Source of the DNA: Albugo candida
Taxonomy: Eukaryota > Oomycota > Peronosporomycetes > Albuginales > Albuginaceae
Assembly: GCA_905220665.1 (NCBI GenBank)
Contig: CAJNAR010000002.1
Span: 620,001-684,000 of the forward strand
Reading direction: 5' to 3'
Length of the DNA: 64,000 nucleotides
Position 1 is the stretch's first letter; each line of letters opens with the position of its first letter. A program made the position numbers and the translations under genes. Shown one piece after another: positions 54,733-64,000 of this stretch. The notes beneath the pieces are model-generated. The model ran no database searches. It was not told where the DNA came from and saw only the letters and a list, made by a program, of their open reading frames with translations.

Positions 54733-56168
54733 TTAGCTCGCTACGTTATGCTGATTCTCAGAGTGAGCACTGCTTTGTCCCCAATCCACGTAGTCCATTC
54801 TTTCGCTTGCCTTGTACTCGTCCACTAGATTTTGTACTACTTCGCGGGCACTGTCAAATTCATCCAAACTATCGGCAAACATAGGCTGTTTTTTGTAATT
54901 ATCCAAAAACGCGCCATGTTTCTTGAGTCGATCGTATTGTACCAGCGACCGGTGAAACAGCTACATTCCAACAACACGTTAGATCATATACAACAATTGC
55001 ATCAAATATGACATACACTCCCGATACTGGTATGATTTGCGAGCATCAATCCACTAACTTTGTGTGCTGTTTCCACATAAGGCGATTTACGAGAGAGAGC
55101 GACTTGAATCGATGCAGGACCCCACGGAATGAATCGGACGAGCTTGCGTTCACGAATTCTCTGAAGTGATTTGTGCACCTGTGTCGGATCTACATCGCCT
55201 TGGATGATGTTGAGAATCGAAATGTAGCAACCTTTTTTCGTGGACGTTGACACCATAATATTCTTCGGTTGAAGCAACCTTCGCATGACATCCAAAACAC
55301 TGGTTTTCCGCACGGCTGAAACTTGAGTTTCAATAGTGAGTGGAGTGTACCCGGTCATGAGAAAATGACATCGCGGTGTAGGTATCAATGACGCAACTAA
55401 ACCAATCAAATCGTTGTTCATGTAACCAGGATACCGTAAAGTAGTTGTTGATGCAGCCATCACCGTCGAAACTAATGAGTTTAGTTGCGCTACGGTCGGA
55501 TTGTCAATTCGCAATCGATCACTCGCAATTCGATTCAACGCAGTATTATCAAGTACAACTACACAATCCGCATTTAACACAAGCCGTTTCAGTGTTAATA
55601 ATGAATTGTACGGTTGCACAACAACATCACTCTGAAAATCCGTCTGATTCGGGAAAACGGAATACGTCTGAATCAGTTTTTTCGGAAAATGATCATTCAA
55701 GTTCTCTAAAAGGTACGATCCCATCCCGGAACCTGTTCCGCCTGCAATTGAATGACACAAAACGAATCCCTCCAGGCTATCGGACCCATCTGCTTCACGA
55801 TCAATCATTTCCATCAAGAGATCATGCTGCTGCTCGCCTTGATGATACCCAGAAGCCCAATTGTTCCCGGCTCCACCACCTTCTTTCGACATAAAAAAGT
55901 TTTCAGGATTATATAAGTTCTTGTAGGTTGAATTGAGGATCGAATTGATAACTCGCGGCTCTAAATCCATTAATAATGCGCGCGGAATATAATGTTCGTC
56001 ATCTGCTTGATAGAAAAATACGTCTTTTCGATCGTGTCCTTGCGTCGCATAATCGTGAACGATTCCGTCAGGAGAGATTCCATGTTCCACACAGAGCTGC
56101 TTCCAGAATTCCATTCCAATTTGATTCCCGCATTGTCCGACTTGCAGTGTGATGATCTCGCGCGGCAT
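54733..56168 (-). CDS. TUBG1: Gamma-tubulin (two exons)
   Basis: Exons on the - strand are 56168-55017 and 54960-54733, with a 56-bp intron, giving 459 residues. It starts [18 protein letters not shown], the standard gamma-tubulin start; five further in-frame codons lie upstream. The nucleotide-binding tubulin signature [10 protein letters not shown] is near residue 143, and [27 protein letters not shown] and [14 protein letters not shown] are gamma-specific. The C-terminal exon reads [15 protein letters not shown] and ends [13 protein letters not shown]. It nucleates microtubules at spindle poles and basal bodies as part of gamma-tubulin complexes. The length is normal. Confidence 0.95.
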
Positions 56169-56409
56169 TAGTTTAAGTGTCAAATACCAGTAACACTATT
56201 TAAGTACATAATCTAATACGGGTATACTTTTCTCAACCGGATCTATACGTATGTCTACTATACACTGCAACTGATTACGTAATCACATTTTCATAATACT
56301 TTTTGTGCGTTTTGACGCCAATTTCGCTCGCAAAAACGAGAAAAAAATCTGAGATTTATATCAGCTTCCACAGACACTTCCGTCTATATCCCTACGACAT
56401 CAGGTCGCA

Positions 56410-57821
56410 TCAAATTAGCATTTCCGCAAGTTGTCTCGAAATTTCTGGAAAGTCATTGGACAATGTGTCATCTCGTTCTAATTTCAAACTCCAGGATCGC
56501 GTCTTCGGGTCCAATGACGCAATTTCTATCACAAAAGCTATCATCCTCTTACTCTCACTCTCACATTCTCATACAAACCTTTTAAACATTCTTTCGCTTC
56601 ATCCGGATCCAAATCATATTTCTCATTCAAAATTTCACGAGAAATCGCTCGACGTCTGTCAAACTTTCGCAATGTCAATTTTTAGCAATGCATTCACTTC
56701 CCATACATTTTGCAATATGACATTTTGAATATGCGCTTTTTCATCCAAACATTTCGGAAAAAGACGACCTCGAACCGCAATTGCGACTTCCAAAAGCGTT
56801 TGAGCAATTTCTTCGGCACTTTGATCCGAAAATATCGCACAAATTCGAGAAAATGTCGAAATGCGATCTATCAAAAAAAAATTATTCCCATTCTCATTTT
56901 CATTGAGAAACAAAGCCAACCGGTTTGTAATGCCTGCAACACTCTTTGACTCAACGTGGATGCATTCTGAATGGACTCTATCGGTCTACAAAGTCTTTTG
57001 AGTCACATTCTCATACTTTGATATCGCACATACTTTTCATCGATTTTTACATTTGCGTGTCGATACTTTAGCGCGTGAAGATACTCAGAAGGCGATAATT
57101 CCGATACAATTGTGTCTTCTCGCTCGCTAAAGAAATTTTCAAATGCATCGAGTGTGTGCTCATTCTACGAGTACAATTACAACATTTCCGAGGACTTGTT
57201 CTCCACGTACACTTTGTTCGAATATCGACAAGTCTTTCCATCTTTCGGCGTTTATTTGCTGTTTCTTATGCTGATACGAATTCTGAAGTGCTTTCATCGA
57301 ACGTTCGCCGTGTTTCTTCTTGAATTCAAATTGCACTTGTTTTACTTGTGTGTCATCGACCATCTCCTTCTCTTCATCTGTGCAATCAATCAATAAGCAA
57401 TTCCCATTGAAAAATCACATTTGACACTTTTACCCGAAAGCTCTTCCTCGACGGCGTTGTCAATATGCAAAAGGCTCGGACGCATTTGGAGCACAGAATG
57501 CAACGGTGTGAGGTGTAATTGGCCTTGACGGAGTACGCCGATTGCGTAATTAGATTGCTCCTTCACTTGGCTCGATTGGAGACGAAGGTAGCGCTGCTGG
57601 AGGTAGTCTTCAGCGTCGCGATCGTAATTTTGGGCCGAAAGCCTGCCGTCATAATCCAACTGTAATATGCGATTTTGAGGCTTTAAACGGGCTTTTTGAG
57701 GTGCTGTGGGCATCGGGCGATACGAGGGACGAAGTGGATACTGGATTAAGTGCAGTTTGCCACGTTGGGTCTCCACAAGATGCACAGGAATCTCGGCAAT
57801 AATCGGATCATTTTCTTCCAT
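56410..57821 (-). CDS. POLR3E: RNA polymerase III subunit RPC5/RPC37-like (seven exons)
   Basis: The start is MEENDPIIAEIPVHL at 57821. Exons: 57821-57434, 57377-57211, 57164-57034, 56985-56921, 56867-56707, 56663-56579 and 56525-56410; six introns of 43-56 bp keep phase for 370 residues. The N-terminus matches the Sin/RPC5 family: DPIIAEIPVHL, GKLHLIQYPLRPSYRP. A DYDGRL line, a Lys/Gln-rich stretch and helical C-terminal segments (QSAEEIAQTLLEVAIAVRGRLFPK) follow. RPC37/RPC5 pairs with RPC53 on RNA polymerase III and acts in initiation, termination and reinitiation of tRNA and 5S genes. Exons 1-3 are well supported; the join at 56,664-56,706 is the weakest. Confidence 0.72.
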
Positions 57822-58061
57822 TAGATTGGAGAGATATGATTGGTTGTTATTGTTATCATTTTTGACCAATTCGATAAGTGCGGGTATAAGCCAATGGGAA
57901 AAATTTAATTTAGGATGTGATTGGATTGGTTGAAACGTTTATGGAAAAAATGTCGAGGTAAAATGGAAAAAAATGAAAATTATGCGTTGAGATTGTGACG
58001 CTAATACTAGTGATGTAGTGATAGTGATGACGATCTACCTTTATCGCAACTAGCGAGGAAG
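57822..58061. promoter_or_regulatory. Divergent promoter with CCAAT/ATTGG boxes
   Basis: The 240 bp between the POLR3E-like and the 212-residue gene contain ATTGG/CCAAT pentamers at 57839-57843, 57866-57870, 57891-57895, 57920-57924 and 57925-57929. Whether an NF-Y-type factor binds is not shown by the sequence. Confidence 0.45.
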
Positions 58062-58973
58062 ATGGCGAAACCACAAAGCTCAAAATTGTCGCAAGAAAAT
58101 GACTACAACGATCGTTCATTGAGCGGCGATTCTCTGCAAACAAGCACGAAAACATCGAATAAACGCGTTGAAAAAGCGAAGGATTCGCTAAAGCAAACGG
58201 CAAAGAAGAAAATAAAGGTAGTTTCCGACATTCAGAGTGACTGTGGTCTTACATTCAGTCACAGATCCAATACAAACAGCAGGAATGCACAGAGGAATTG
58301 TATGAAACACTCAAAGGGAAGCTCGTTCAGCAGTTGTTGTGCAGGTAAGAGGCTTCTGATGCAGAAGAAAGCGTCTTAAACGTGCGAATTAGATGGTGGT
58401 ACGCGATTGAATGGCCAGTTCAAGATACGATCAACGTACGAGGTCATTGTGATGTGGAGCTGCACTCATTTTAAGCCGTAGAAACCTCCAAAATCGCAAG
58501 AATTGGACGGATTTCGAGGAGCTTTCATCCTTGTGAAAGTACGAAATTCCATATCTTTCTCGCGTTTCTCTCATACAAAAGCCTCAGGGCGAAGGAATGG
58601 GATCCATTGTGGACACTCGACCAGCGAACGGCAAACCCTCCTTTCTGCACTTTTTCTCATTGCCTTCCAAACAAATTCAGACACTTGTCGTGCAGGTATT
58701 TCTCATCGACTGTATTCCTCAGATTCATTTCTGATTCACGTAGGCGTATCAGAATCAGATGGAGACATTGATCGAGCATGAAGTAAGTAGAGTGAATGGG
58801 CTCTGTTTGCCTCTGACGACATGTTGTAGGGACCACAAGCTCCATTACTACCTGAACTGCGTCGCGCATGTCAAGCGGCAGAAAGGATGGACACAGACAA
58901 AGCCGATAAAAATGTTGCAAGTATTCTGAAAAAGTATCAGAAATTCGCTCAGCAGATAACGCCTTCGCAATAA
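58062..58973 (+). CDS. Unrecognised conserved-looking protein, 212 aa (seven exons)
   Basis: Exons 58062-58217, 58259-58344, 58393-58435, 58482-58538, 58582-58695, 58744-58782 and 58830-58973 join in phase across six introns of 41-48 bp. The N-terminal 50 residues are Ser/Lys-rich and probably disordered. Then come a short helix with QQECTEELYETLKGKLVQQLL, an aromatic stretch RWWYAIEWP, a DGFRGAFILVK line and IVDTRPANGKPSFLHFF, and a helical C-terminus (ILKKYQKFAQQI). I do not recognise the family; the aromatic stretch suggests a small beta-barrel fold but this is a guess. Its stop is 27 bp from the RPS19 stop (convergent). Confidence 0.55.
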
Positions 58974-59000
58974 TTGCAATTTGCTCCATTGAATGCAATC

Positions 59001-59459
59001 CTAATTACATTTTACGACTTGTCCGGCAATTCGATCAAGATCTTGTTGCCCGTGGCTTGAGATACGTCGTCCTCCTTTATTCACACCTTCGGAACACTTT
59101 TCCACCACTTTCATCTCTTCCAATTGATGCAAAATGTGACGAATAAGACCACCGCTAGCTTTCTGGAAATGTTGACGCTTGACACCACGACGCGCTCCTC
59201 CACCGTACACTTTACGTAAAGACCCGACGCCCGTGTTTTGACGCAAATAAACCTTTCGAGCGATAGAAGCCGCTCGAATGTAATACCAATCGGGATCGTA
59301 TGGAGCGTGTTCCTTGAAGGAGGCCGTTTTCACCACATCGGACCAATTCGGTAATTCCATCTTTCCAGATCGTTTCAGGTGATCTGCGTACGCTTTGATG
59401 AAATCTGCGGCTTTTACATCGCGAACGTTTACGCCGCGGGAAATCTCATAATCAGACAT
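59001..59459 (-). CDS. RPS19: 40S ribosomal protein S19 (eS19)
   Basis: This intronless frame of 152 residues covers the whole family length. It starts [20 protein letters not shown]. Conserved lines are [68 protein letters not shown] and [17 protein letters not shown]. eS19 lies in the head of the 40S subunit and is needed for late 18S rRNA 3' maturation. It is transcribed away from NOP58, with 402 bp between the two starts. Confidence 0.97.
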   Translation of the reverse strand: MSDYEISRGVNVRDVKAADFIKAYADHLKRSGKMELPNWSDVVKTASFKEHAPYDPDWYYIRAASIARKVYLRQNTGVGSLRKVYGGGARRGVKRQHFQKASGGLIRHILHQLEEMKVVEKCSEGVNKGGRRISSHGQQDLDRIAGQVVKCN

Positions 59460-59861
59460 TTTAATGGAATTAGAGCTAAGCAGAATAGTGTGAGTGGGTT
59501 GAGTGTGAGTGGGTTGAGTGTGAGGGAAAGATTAGACACGTACCGCTTGCTGGAGAATTGCAATGAAAATGATAGCAAAATGACGGAGAACCAATCGATT
59601 CAATATCAAATGTGGTCGGAATGTTGCGTAATAATCGATTTAAATGACTGGTTAAAAAGAATACCTCTCTGCATCTCAATTCGTTTTTAATATCACACTG
59701 TTTCATCTATTTGATTGGTGGCATCACTTCCGAAAACTCTTCTGATTGGTTACAACCATATTTTTTTGATTTGTTCAGAGCCAATTGTCCTCTCCTCTCA
59801 TTGGTCAACATAGTATCGGTTCTCGTCCATTTAAAAAAATTGCACTCCAAAACCGCTCGAA
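59460..59861. promoter_or_regulatory. Divergent promoter of RPS19 and NOP58 with CCAAT boxes and a short tandem repeat
   Basis: This interval is bounded by two ribosome-biogenesis genes. CCAAT/ATTGG pentamers occur at 59591-59595, 59714-59718, 59745-59749, 59781-59785 and 59800-59804. Close to RPS19, a 15-base unit (gagtgtgagtgggtt) is repeated about two and a half times at about 59,486-59,524. Shared control of the two genes is an inference from layout. Confidence 0.5.
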
Positions 59862-61405
59862 ATGCTCGTTTTATTTGAGACTGCAGCTGGCCATGCGCTG
59901 TTCAAAGTGCAGGATGAATCGAAGCTTGCAAAGGTCGAGACCATCACCAAGCATTTCGAGACAACCGACCAAGCAAATCAGCTGTAAGTCTACTCTAAAC
60001 TTATCGGACTCTACTCACTCGTTTGCATAGTATAAAGCTCAAAGGATTTCATGCTTTTAAAGACACAACCCAAGCCGTCGCTGCAGTAGCGGACGTTGTG
60101 GATGGCAAAATTGGAAAAGGACTCCGAAAGTTCCTCAAAAAAAATATTTCCGACGGAATGAAAGAAAAACTCGCTGTTTCTGATAAAGCGTTAGGGTCCA
60201 TCATCAAAGAAAAGCTCGGTATTCCGTGTGTGTATGACGCGTGTGTGTTTGAATTAATGCGAGGAATTCGAACACATATGAATTCCCTAATCGCCGGTTT
60301 GGAAGACGACGATCTCAAAAGTATGACATTAGGACTGTCACACAGTCTTTCCCGATACAAATTGAAATTTAGTGCCGATAAAGTCGATACAATGATTATT
60401 CAGGCAATTGGTCTGTTGGATGAACTCGATAAAGAAATCAATACGTATTCGATGCGAGTTCGTGAGTGGTTTGGATGGCATTTCCCGGAAATGGGGAAAA
60501 TTATTACTGACAACTTGCAGTACGCCAAAACTGTACTGAAAATGGGAATTCGATCGGAAATCAAAAATTTAGATTTTTCAGATATTTTGTCGGAATCCGT
60601 GGAAGCGGCTCTTCGCGATGTGTGTGAAATCTCAATGGGAACTGATATTTCCGAAGAAGATGTTGTCAATATTCGTGCGTTATGCGATCAAGTTATTTCA
60701 CTAACGGAATATCGAAGTCAGTTGTTTGATTATTTGAAAAATCGGATGAATGCGATTGCACCCAATCTGACTGTTATGGTCGGAGAGTTGGTTGGCGCTC
60801 GTCTGATTTCACACGCTGGAAGTCTCATGAATTTGGCCAAACATCCCGCTTCAACGGTTCAGATTCTCGGTGCTGAAAAGGCTTTATTTCGAGCACTTAA
60901 AACCAAACATGACACACCAAAATACGGTCTTATTTATCACGCATCTTTGATCGGTCAAACAGCACCAAAATTCAAAGGAAAAATTTCAAGAGTGTTAGCG
61001 GCGAAAACATCGCTTGCGATTCGTGTGGATGCACTCGGAGAAGGTGTGGAGGCTTGCATTGGTTTTGATAATAGAGCCAAAGTAGAAGCCCGTATTCGGC
61101 AATTAGATAACGGAATATCGAATACACTCAGTGGTAAAGGAAAAACCAAGTCGGAGCAGAAAAAGTACCAGAAACCCGAGCATGTGGCGCAATATAACGC
61201 CGAAGCAGATATGCAATTGGATTCGAAGAAACGTAAAGTGGACGAGCTGACTCAAGTGGATGGTGTTTTGGATGGGGATAAGGGTGCGAAAAGCGATAAA
61301 AAAGCTAAAAAGAAGAAAGAGGCAACTGTAATGGAAACGAGTCAAAGCGAAGCGACGGACGAAAAGGATAAGAAGAAAAAGAAAAAAAAGAAGAAAAGTG
61401 CGTAG
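59862..61405 (+). CDS. NOP58: Box C/D snoRNP core protein NOP58 (two exons)
   Basis: Exons 59862-59983 and 60031-61405 flank a 47-bp intron, giving 498 residues. The start MLVLFETAAGHALFKV and HFETTDQAN are typical of NOP58 (NOP56 starts differently). The NOSIC region includes LGLSHSLSRYKLKFSADKVDTMI, and the Nop domain contains NVTVMVGELVGAR-like NLTVMVGELVGARLISHAGSL followed by ASTVQILGAEKALFRAL and TPKYGLIYHASLIGQ. The C-terminus is a Lys-rich tail, as in other eukaryotes. NOP58 binds box C/D snoRNAs with NOP56, fibrillarin and 15.5K for rRNA 2'-O-methylation and U3-dependent processing. Confidence 0.95.
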
Positions 61406-62231
61406 ACGTCGTCAATGCGATGGATACGTGTAGAAACTATACTTTTGACGCTTACGCATACACACTTTCTTTCTCTTTCATTATGAAATAAGATGTACTT
61501 TCAGAATGAGTTTTTTTTGTACAAGAAATTGGTCAACGGTGTGACAGAGCGTATTGAAAGAGTACCTGTGCACGCGTGTTTCTTTTGAATGTGAAACGTA
61601 TTGACTGTACAAATGATAGTGAAAGATTGAAGTATTCAGACACATTGAAGACGACTGCTGGCGTTAAAGAGAATCCGATTGTGAGAGATCGACAGTACGA
61701 TTGGTAAGAGGGCGTTGCAAGAGTCGTATGCGTGCATGAAAACTGTATCGGTACATCTCACTTTTCCAATTGACTGCAGAAGCTCGATTGTTGATAGCTT
61801 CTCAGACCGCATGGATACTGCACAGTGCAAAGATTGCCGATATAAATACGCATGTCTCTTCTCCGATCTTTCCTCCAACGACTTCAACTCTCATAGTCTG
61901 ACTGATGGATCACATATAAGACCATACAGATGCGTCACCCGCACGCGACAGAGTCATCACACGTCATGTAAGTGTATATAACCACTCGTCGGCTTGCAGG
62001 CTCAAGGCTGCGTTTCCTGTCACTTGAATTACTTAAGACTTTTCCCCATAATGACTTTGATTGTGTTCTTTTGATTGTCACAAATGGAACACACTTTGGG
62101 AATTGCATGCTGTAGTCATTTCGTCCACAGAAATTTCACACAATAGAAAAAAAAAGTTTCCATTATATCGAATAGAGAGTGATAATATAACGTTTGCTGA
62201 GAAAAACAAAAAATGCATTTTGCATCATCCA
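61406..62231. other. Gene-free interval between convergent NOP58 and SmD1
   Basis: At 826 bp this is the longest gene-free stretch in the dense right half. The short frames on both strands show no motif. A non-coding RNA cannot be excluded by eye; no tRNA cloverleaf or box C/D pair was recognised. Confidence 0.35.
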
Positions 62232-62682
62232 TCACGTCCGACCACGTCCTCGTCCACGACCGCGTCCTCTGCCCCTTCCTCTACCACTTGCTGACGGTAT
62301 TCCTGCTTTTACTTTTTCTCGAGGCGTATCGTCAATCAGTAATACATCCAAATTGAGGGAATCGGGTAATATATAATATCGAATATTGTTTCCGCGTATA
62401 CTGAGCGTGTCCAAAGTTTGTGGATTCTTTCCTTTTGCAGTCATTTTGACTGCTTTCAAGTGCGTATTCATACTGATATCCACTCCTGTGAGAAACAATG
62501 GATGAGATACGATTTATGAAAAGTTAATATAACAAACCTGTGATTGTGCCGTGAACGATGGTCCCGTTTTTGAGCTCAATTGTGACCGTTTCGTTTGATA
62601 GCTTCATAAGAAATCTGCATACATTTCATAACGTCTTTTGATGCGAATACAGCGCGTTTCCGTCATACCTGACGAGCTTCAT
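62232..62682 (-). CDS. SNRPD1: Small nuclear ribonucleoprotein SmD1 (three exons)
   Basis: Exons on the - strand are 62682-62669, 62614-62538 and 62485-62232, with introns of 54 and 52 bp, giving 114 residues. The Sm fold reads [22 protein letters not shown] in the first two exons (split by intron one), [20 protein letters not shown] across intron two, and [20 protein letters not shown] in the third. The C-terminus is a run of Gly-Arg dipeptides, the known site of symmetric arginine dimethylation. SmD1 is part of the heptameric ring on U1, U2, U4 and U5 snRNAs. It is divergent from ARFRP1. Confidence 0.95.
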
Positions 62683-63048
62683 GTTCGCGATTGCTTCTGT
62701 GGTGGGAGTTTTGAATTCAAATGGAGAGTACAGAGAGCCTTTGTAAGATGATAGTCAGAAACAATCATGCATCTGTATTAATTGATACGCCTGTAAAAGG
62801 CGATACTTGTGATGCAGAATGGAAATGATACTATTTGTGTTCAACGTGATATCCGATCGTAGGCTTCCACAACTAGAGGATTATTAATTCTTTTATATAG
62901 GGGACGCAAAACATTTGATTTTGAAGCTGGAGATCTGTAGCAGAAAACGGAATGCATATGTATCGGATAATGCACCTCTTTAATTCAATATCTATGATCT
63001 TATACATGCCTGAAACAGTGTAGTCCACCAAAAATACCATCAGCTTTC
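62683..63048. promoter_or_regulatory. Divergent promoter of SNRPD1 and ARFRP1
   Basis: The 366 bp between starts show no coding potential. An 'aattcaaatggagag' stretch and an AT-rich segment (62,880-62,900) are present. No specific element is recognised. Confidence 0.4.
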
Positions 63049-63736
63049 ATGTTTTCGCTCTTATTGGGTCTCTGGAATCATTTATTTACCAAAGCAGAAG
63101 TGCACATTTTAATCGCAGGTTTAGACGATGCTGGCAAAACTGTACGTACTATCTCAGCTGTTTGCTTCCTCACACTCAGCCTGTTTGGAACAGACGCTAT
63201 TGGAGCAATTAAAAAGCATTTACGGTCATAAGCCCTGCATTCCACTACATAAAATCCCTCCGACCGTCGGACTCAACAGTAAACGAATTGAATTACACAC
63301 AAACTCATACCACATTACTATTTCATTTCTAGTCGCTCGTGTAGAACTCGAGCGCACCCAAATTCTCTTTTGGGATTTGGGTGGCCAAGAGCGACTTCGT
63401 ACTATTTGGTCCAAGTACTACGGTGACAGTCATGGTATCATATTCGTCATAGACGCTGTCACTGAGCATCGTTTCGACGAAGCCAAACGCACACTTTCGA
63501 ACATGCTTACAAATGAGGAACTCATTCGTGTGCCTGTGATCGTTTTAGCCAACAAAAATGATTGCAAAGACGCACATCCCATCAGTGCGATGGAGGAGCT
63601 CTTTCAAATACAAAAGCTTACTTCAGCACCAGCAAAACTTGCGTCTGTGTCGGCAATCACAAAAGACGGAATTCAGGCGGCAATCCAATGGATTTTGTAT
63701 CACGTGAGGAAAACCGAGCGTTTCCTAACGCAATGA
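63049..63736 (+). CDS. ARFRP1: ARFRP1-like Arf-family small GTPase (three exons)
   Basis: Exons 63049-63141, 63194-63278 and 63333-63736 are joined by introns of 52 and 54 bp, giving 193 residues. It starts MFSLLLGLWNHLFTKAE, without the Gly2 myristoylation site of Arf, as in ARFRP1/Arl3p. The P-loop is GLDDAGKT (split from TLLEQ by intron one), switch I TVGLN, switch II WDLGGQE, and the base-binding motif NKND. ARFRP1 recruits golgins and the AP-1/ARL1 pathway at the trans-Golgi. Intron one uses the second AG (63193), which restores GKTTLLEQ. Confidence 0.92.
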
Positions 63737-63759
63737 ATCGATTTTCCCCAAATTTCATT

Positions 63760-64000
63760 TTATTTTCCAAATTTCATGGAAAAAGACACCGTATTGCCGC
63801 TATTCAATTGCTGCCTTTCCAACATTTGCGTTATATCGGTCGTAATTTCAACTGAATACTTCGCTTGTTTCCGATTCCAAATATTAAATGTTACCTTATT
63901 CAAAAATGCTTTCCTTTCAGAGGTTTCCTTACGATCATACATGAAATATTTTCGCTTTGCATTGCCTGAGGTCTCTGTTCTCTTTTACCGATTTGACTCG
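63760..64000 (-). CDS. Partial gene entering from the right edge (3' end)
   Basis: On the - strand a frame from the window edge ends at 63760. Its last part reads KYFMYDRKETSERKAF, then FNIWNRKQAKYSVEITTDITQMLERQQL and a stop. It looks like a real protein end because the stop lies 23 bp from the ARFRP1 stop, the convergent spacing seen elsewhere in this block. A GTAACA within it could also be a splice donor. No family is recognised. Confidence 0.4.

Noticed and set aside
62232..62290. Low-complexity Gly-Arg repeat as an independent simple repeat
   Set aside because: It encodes the known RG tail of SmD1 and needs no separate explanation.
1..64000. tRNA, rRNA, CRISPR arrays, bacterial operons
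   Set aside because: No tRNA cloverleaf, rRNA core or regularly spaced repeats were recognised by eye. Spliced eukaryotic genes rule out a prokaryotic reading.

Overview
The window looks like nuclear DNA of a small-genome oomycete, most likely a white rust (Albugo). Three things point there: at least five copies of a large secreted cysteine-rich protein that opens with C-x2-C-x5-G just after the signal peptide (the 'CCG' class known from Albugo candida), housekeeping genes packed tens of bases apart with introns of about 40-60 bp, and oomycete-like Ty1/copia and LINE relics. The species call is an inference; no search could be run.

The window has two contrasting halves. Positions 1 to about 48,000 are gene-poor and repeat-rich. 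They hold five CCG copies (565-2173, 6114-6632, 19939-21600, 30090-31857, 45304-46905), of which only the third and fifth read through intact, plus a short sixth fragment. They also hold three decayed Ty1/copia elements with recognisable LTRs (7408-11935, 33835-38345, 38944-43900), a heavily mutated LINE on the + strand (about 12,389-18,100), the 3' part of another LINE on the - strand (about 26,700-28,200) and several local tandem duplications.

The CCG copies were duplicated as larger segments. The copies at 30,090 and 45,304 share upstream flank, gene and downstream flank, and the downstream flank of both leads into the 5' end of a PRP40-like splicing-factor gene. The gene at 48,087 is intact. 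The upstream copy is a pseudogene split near codon 3 by the 38,944-43,900 copia element, and the 33,835-38,345 element sits in its upstream flank. A third, inverted copy (19,939 to about 22,940, with a PRP40 fragment at 24,440-24,602) mirrors the segment around 28,880-31,857.

Positions 48,087 to 64,000 are a dense block of conserved genes: PRP40, TIM13, LSM1, SAS10/UTP3, CMC2, a four-TM protein, gamma-tubulin, an RNA polymerase III RPC5/RPC37-type subunit, an unrecognised 212-residue protein, RPS19, NOP58, SmD1, ARFRP1 and one gene entering from the right edge. Most serve RNA processing, ribosome biogenesis or mitochondrial assembly. Many are divergent pairs with short shared promoters or convergent pairs only 23-57 bp apart. 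Exon joins were set by hand from GT/AG signals, reading phase and family conservation.
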